A stretch of DNA of 64,000 bases. It comes from Ramlibacter sp. PS4R-6. Its GTDB lineage: Bacteria > Pseudomonadota > Gammaproteobacteria > Burkholderiales > Burkholderiaceae_C. Of this stretch, positions 60,845 to 64,000 are shown piece by piece. A program made the translations under genes and the position numbers. A model generated the notes under the pieces. That model was not told the origin of the DNA, ran no database searches, and saw nothing but the letters and a program-made list of their open reading frames with translations. The stretch's first letter is position 1. Each line of letters begins with the position of its first letter. The stretch spans positions 3,534,001 to 3,598,000 of the forward strand of contig NZ_JBBHKA010000001.1 of NCBI RefSeq assembly GCF_037572775.1, in the 5' to 3' direction.

Positions 60845-62193
60845 CAGCGCTTGTGGTGGGCCAACCACTCTTCGAGGTAGTGGATGTTCGTGCCGCCTTC
60901 CATGAAGCGGGCATCGACCATCAGCTCGCGGTGCAGCGGGATGTTGGTGTTGATCCCTTCGACCACCGTCTCGGCCAGCGCACCGCGCATCCTCGCAAGC
61001 GCCTGTTCCCGCGTGTCGCCGTGCACGATGATCTTGCCGATCATCGAGTCGTAGTTGGGCGGCACGAAGTAGTTGTTGTACACGTGCGAGTCCACGCGCA
61101 CGCCCGGCCCGCCGGGCGCGTGCCACAGCGTGATGCGCCCGGGCGACGGCACGAAGGTGTACGGGTCCTCGGCGTTCACGCGGCACTCGATGGCGTGGCC
61201 GCGCAGCTGGATGTCGCCCTGCTTGAAGGGCAACTTCTCGCCCGCGGCGACCGTGATCTGCGTCTTGACGATGTCGATGCCGGTGATCAGCTCGGTGACC
61301 GGGTGCTCCACCTGCACGCGCGTGTTCATCTCGATGAAGTAGAACTCGCCGTTCTCGTAGAGGAACTCGAAGGTGCCCGCGCCGCGGTAGCCGATGCGCT
61401 TGCAGGCAGCCACGCAGCGGTCGCCGATCTTCTCGACCAGCTTGCGCGTGATGCCCGGCGCCGGCGCTTCCTCGATCACCTTCTGGTGGCGCCGCTGCAT
61501 GGAGCAGTCGCGCTCCCACAGGTACACCGCGTTCTTGTGCTTGTCGGCCAGCACCTGGATCTCGATGTGGCGCGGGTTCTGGAGGAACTTCTCCATGTAC
61601 ACCGCCGGGTTGCCGAAGGCGGCGCCGGCCTCGGCCTTGGTCATCTGCACGGCGTTGATCAGCGCGGCTTCGGTGTGCACGACGCGCATGCCACGCCCGC
61701 CGCCGCCGCCGGCGGCCTTGATGATCACCGGGTAGCCGACGGCCTTGGCCATGCGGCGGACCTCGACCGGGTTGTCGGGCAGCTCGCCCTCCGAGCCCGG
61801 CACGCAAGGCACGCCCGCCTTGATCATGGCCTGCTTGGCCGAGACCTTGTCGCCCATGATGCGGATCGACTCCGGCGTCGGGCCGATGAACTGGAAGCCG
61901 CTCTTTTCCACCCGCTCGGCGAAATCGGCGTTCTCGGACAGGAAGCCGTAGCCGGGATGGATGGCTTCGGCGTCGGTGACTTCGGCCGCCGAAATGATGG
62001 CGGGCATGTTGAGGTAGCTGGCCGGCGACGGGGCCGGGCCTATGCACACGGCCTCCTCGGCCAGCTTGACGTACTTGGCCTCGCGGTCGGCCTCGGAATA
62101 GACCATCACCGCACGGATGCCGAGTTCACGGCAGGCGCGCTGGATGCGCAGGGCAATCTCGCCTCGGTTGGCGACCAGGATCTTCTTGAACAT
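60844..62193 (-). CDS. accC: Acetyl-CoA carboxylase, biotin carboxylase subunit
   Basis: 449 residues. ATP-grasp enzyme that carboxylates biotin on AccB. N-terminal [17 protein letters not shown]-loop [11 protein letters not shown], metal-binding [14 protein letters not shown], and [10 protein letters not shown]. It is 12 bases after accB. With AccA/AccD (not in the window) it makes malonyl-CoA for fatty-acid synthesis. Confidence 0.98.
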   Translation of the reverse strand: MFKKILVANRGEIALRIQRACRELGIRAVMVYSEADREAKYVKLAEEAVCIGPAPSPASYLNMPAIISAAEVTDAEAIHPGYGFLSENADFAERVEKSGFQFIGPTPESIRIMGDKVSAKQAMIKAGVPCVPGSEGELPDNPVEVRRMAKAVGYPVIIKAAGGGGGRGMRVVHTEAALINAVQMTKAEAGAAFGNPAVYMEKFLQNPRHIEIQVLADKHKNAVYLWERDCSMQRRHQKVIEEAPAPGITRKLVEKIGDRCVAACKRIGYRGAGTFEFLYENGEFYFIEMNTRVQVEHPVTELITGIDIVKTQITVAAGEKLPFKQGDIQLRGHAIECRVNAEDPYTFVPSPGRITLWHAPGGPGVRVDSHVYNNYFVPPNYDSMIGKIIVHGDTREQALARMRGALAETVVEGINTNIPLHRELMVDARFMEGGTNIHYLEEWLAHHKR

Positions 62194-62205
62194 TCGGCCC
62201 CGCGC

Positions 62206-62673
62206 TTACTCGATCACGAAGAGCGGTTGGCCGTACTCCACTGCTTGGCCGTTCTCCACCAGGATCTGGGTGATGGTGCCGGCCTTGTCGGCCTCGATCT
62301 CGTTGAGGATCTTCATGGCCTCGATGATGCAGACCGTGTCGCCTTCCTTGACCTGCGAGCCGATCTCCAGGAACGGCTTGGCGCCGGGACTCGCGGAGCG
62401 GTAGAAGGTGCCGACCATCGGCGACTTGACCACATGGCCGGTGGGCGCGGCGGCCGGGGCCGGGGCGGCGCCGGCTTGCGGGGCGGGTGCGGCGGCCAGC
62501 GCCGGTGCGGCCACGGCCTGGGCTGCGGGCATGACCATCGGGGCCATCATTTGCTGGCCGGCGCCGCCGCCCTTGACGATGCGGACCTTCCCTTCGGCTT
62601 CCGTGATTTCGAGCTCGGAGACATTGGATTCCGACACGAGGTCGATCAACGTCTTGAGTTTGCGCAGGTCCAT
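62206..62673 (-). CDS. accB: Biotin carboxyl carrier protein of acetyl-CoA carboxylase
   Basis: 155 residues. N-terminal dimer/assembly domain ([13 protein letters not shown]), an Ala/Pro linker (about 45-80), and the biotinyl domain with K121 in [14 protein letters not shown] and the thumb-type [10 protein letters not shown]. It begins the accB-accC-prmA transcript. The 132 bases upstream are AT-rich relative to the rest of the window and likely hold its promoter; I could not fix a single -10. Confidence 0.97.
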   Translation of the reverse strand: MDLRKLKTLIDLVSESNVSELEITEAEGKVRIVKGGGAGQQMMAPMVMPAAQAVAAPALAAAPAPQAGAAPAPAAAPTGHVVKSPMVGTFYRSASPGAKPFLEIGSQVKEGDTVCIIEAMKILNEIEADKAGTITQILVENGQAVEYGQPLFVIE

Positions 62674-62805
62674 GTCCCAACTCTCTCTTGCGAAAAGATG
62701 CGGGAATTTACAGCAAAACTCGGCTACTTTCGGCTTCTAACCGCTTTTTTCTATTATTTTTACGCCTCGCCTTGACAGGCGGGGGACCGGCGACTACGCC
62801 TGCGG
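62674..62805 (-). promoter_or_regulatory. accB upstream region
   Basis: AT-rich segment (62740-62765, runs of A/T) between accB and the TlpA-like gene. On the minus strand it reads AATAATAG and TAAAAAT after a short CGCCT/AGGCG inverted repeat (about 62768-62781). It likely contains the acc promoter; the repeat is not followed by Ts on the minus strand, so it is not a good terminator of the TlpA-like gene. Confidence 0.4.
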
Positions 62806-63357
62806 TCAGCTGGCCGTGGCGAATCGCCCCAGGTCGGCGGCGGTGAGGCGGCCCATTCTACGCTCCAGCACCTCGCCCCCCGCGCCGACGACCAGCGTGA
62901 ACGGCAGGCCGCCCGATTCGTTGCCCAGGGTCTTCGCCAGTTCCGTCCCGCCCATCCCGGCCAGGCCGATCGGGTAGGAAACCGGCGTCTTCTGCAGGTA
63001 AGCACGCACCTTGCTGGGCTGGTCGATGGCCAGGCCGACCACCTGCCACTGCTTGGCGGCGTTCTGCTTGAAGAACGCGTCGAGCAAGGGCATCTCCTCG
63101 ACGCACGGCGGGCACCAGGTGGCCCAGAAGTTCAGGAGCAGCGGCTTGCCGCGGAAAGCCTGCATGGCCAGCGGCGCCCCGGCGGGCGACTCGAAGTTCA
63201 TGGCCCACAGCGCCGGGTCGGCCCGGCCGGACTCGTGCGGGCCCCATTTCCAGATGGCCAGGCCGGCGCCGGCCACGGCGGCCACGGCGCCAACGCCCGC
63301 ATAAAGGAGGCCGCGGCGGCGCTCGTCGACGCCCGGAGGCAGGGTTTCGCCCGTCAT
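62806..63357 (-). CDS. TlpA-like membrane-anchored thioredoxin
   Basis: 183 residues. N-terminal membrane anchor (about 15-36), then a thioredoxin fold facing the periplasm with active-site C82-P-P-C85 (FWATWCPPCVEEMP) and a cis-proline near GLPFTLVV. Similar proteins reduce apocytochrome c or other periplasmic disulfides. The window encodes a dihaem cytochrome c, but at a distance. The start overlaps the upstream gene's stop as ATGA. Confidence 0.93.
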   Translation of the reverse strand: MTGETLPPGVDERRRGLLYAGVGAVAAVAGAGLAIWKWGPHESGRADPALWAMNFESPAGAPLAMQAFRGKPLLLNFWATWCPPCVEEMPLLDAFFKQNAAKQWQVVGLAIDQPSKVRAYLQKTPVSYPIGLAGMGGTELAKTLGNESGGLPFTLVVGAGGEVLERRMGRLTAADLGRFATAS

Positions 63358-63944
63358 GGCGCGGCATTCTCCAGCAAGGCGCGCACCGCATTGGCGTCGC
63401 CGCGCGGCGGGCGTCCGCGCGAATCGGGCTTGAGGGCCCCGCGCACGTCGTCGTGGTCATGGATGAGCAGGTGCACGCCGATGACCTCCTCCAGTTCGCG
63501 GCTCACGCTGGAAAAGCTCAGGGCCTCGACCGCTTCGCCGTTGAAGCCCGTGACCGTGCGGGCCTCGTAGTCGACCCCCTTGTCGATCAAGGCGATCTCG
63601 GTGGACTTGGGGTCGTCGCAGAACAGCTGCAGGTAGATGTCGGACAGGCGCGTCGCGGTGCCGTGCCAGACGGCGCCGCCCAGGTACGGCCTGAACTCGG
63701 CGAGCCGCTCCATCCACGTGAGCGCCAACTGCCGCAGCGCCGCCAGCTCGCGCGGCTGCGTGTCGGCGCAGAAGATCGAGATGTACTCCCGCACGGCCTC
63801 CTCGACCGCGTCGTTGTCGGGCAAGGCGCTGCGCGCGGCCAGGCCCAGTTGCTTCACCGCCCGGCGCTTGGCGGGGCCGTACTCCAGGCCTTCCTCGACG
63901 ACGAGGCGCGCGGCGGCCTGCGCGATCTCCGCTTTGGTGTCCAT
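63354..63944 (-). CDS. Conserved protein of unknown function
   Basis: 196 residues from MDTKAEIAQAAARLV; methionines at 63962 and 63983 are alternatives and no Shine-Dalgarno decides. Helical N-terminal half (EYGPAKRRAVKQLG), then FRPYLGGAVWHGTATRLSDIYLQLFCDDPKSTEIALID, which has the look of a nucleotidyltransferase-fold segment (GTxxRxSDIDLQ-like), though not conclusive. Coupled to the TlpA-like gene. The upstream region reaches the window edge. Confidence 0.75.
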   Translation of the reverse strand: MDTKAEIAQAAARLVVEEGLEYGPAKRRAVKQLGLAARSALPDNDAVEEAVREYISIFCADTQPRELAALRQLALTWMERLAEFRPYLGGAVWHGTATRLSDIYLQLFCDDPKSTEIALIDKGVDYEARTVTGFNGEAVEALSFSSVSRELEEVIGVHLLIHDHDDVRGALKPDSRGRPPRGDANAVRALLENAAP

Positions 63945-64000
63945 CACCGGGGCATTCTGCATTGCCGCGAAAGGCCCCGGCACTTAGAGTGGCCCGAAAG

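Noticed and set aside
62766-62782. CGCCT/AGGCG hairpin as terminator of the TlpA-like gene
   Set aside because: On the minus strand it is followed by A-rich, not T-rich, sequence; too weak.

Overview
The window is a 64 kb chromosomal segment of a high-GC betaproteobacterium. Gene neighbourhoods (hemC-D-X-Y divergent from ppc; rplU-rpmA-obgE-proB; ispB-tRNA-pilBCD-coaE-zapD-yacG; accB-accC-prmA; a fused isobutyryl-CoA mutase next to a Liv-type ABC transporter) and protein sequences point to Burkholderiales, most likely Comamonadaceae (Ramlibacter/Variovorax-like). This placement is an inference; there is no rRNA in the window. I see no insertion sequence, prophage, integrase, CRISPR array or compositional island. 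Gene density is very high and most of the content is core metabolism.

Layout. 1-471: leader of rne with a perfect hairpin. 472-7401: rne, then the haem genes hemCDXY on the minus strand. 7449-13596: ppc, a small conserved protein, an AI-2E-family permease and a LytS/LytTR-type two-component pair. 13644-19240: argH, a small lipoprotein, an L-lactate dehydrogenase, a membrane-anchored dihaem cytochrome c, dinB and a DUF1569 protein. 19364-21452: an accessory-looking stretch with a duplicated secreted protein, two tiny paralogous proteins and a small membrane protein behind an array of four 11-bp-phased repeats. 21456-24345: a translationally coupled trio (prolyl-4-hydroxylase-like oxygenase, alpha/beta hydrolase, queF) and a small membrane protein. 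24401-29117: hemA, prfA, prmC, grxD and an AAA+ ATPase. 29082-35567: lytic transglycosylase, proS, rppH, a CNP1-like protein, proB, obgE, rpmA, rplU. 35704-42459: ispB, tRNA-Pro(CGG), pilBCD, coaE, zapD, yacG. 42461-46942: Nudix hydrolase, DUF815 ATPase, argJ, a persulfide dioxygenase-rhodanese fusion and an FAH-family protein with a Tat/lipoprotein signal. 47063-55559: icmF, a hot-dog thioesterase and livGFKHM. 55563-63944: a CorA-like membrane protein, SDR, PfkB kinase, DUF3426 zinc-ribbon protein, prmA, accC, accB, a TlpA-like thioredoxin and an uncharacterised protein.

How genes work together. Haem synthesis is split between hemA and hemCDXY. RF1 is made together with the methyltransferase that modifies it. 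The prepilin peptidase and the PilB/PilC motor parts form one pilus unit leading into CoA synthesis and cell-division genes. IcmF, the thioesterase and the Liv transporter suggest uptake and catabolism of branched-chain amino acids or related acids. A perfect 22-bp palindrome between icmF and the divergent FAH/persulfide-dioxygenase genes may coordinate them.

No clearly new multi-gene system is evident. The most unusual items are: the four phased CTTAC repeats beside the tiny paralogous pair; the apparently secreted FAH protein; a LivF whose Walker A lysine is arginine, paired with a LivG whose signature motif is degenerate; a predicted leaderless hemA promoter; a symmetric hemC/ppc promoter palindrome; and the fact that all eleven convergent gene junctions are six bases or less apart or overlap, leaving no room for intrinsic terminators.
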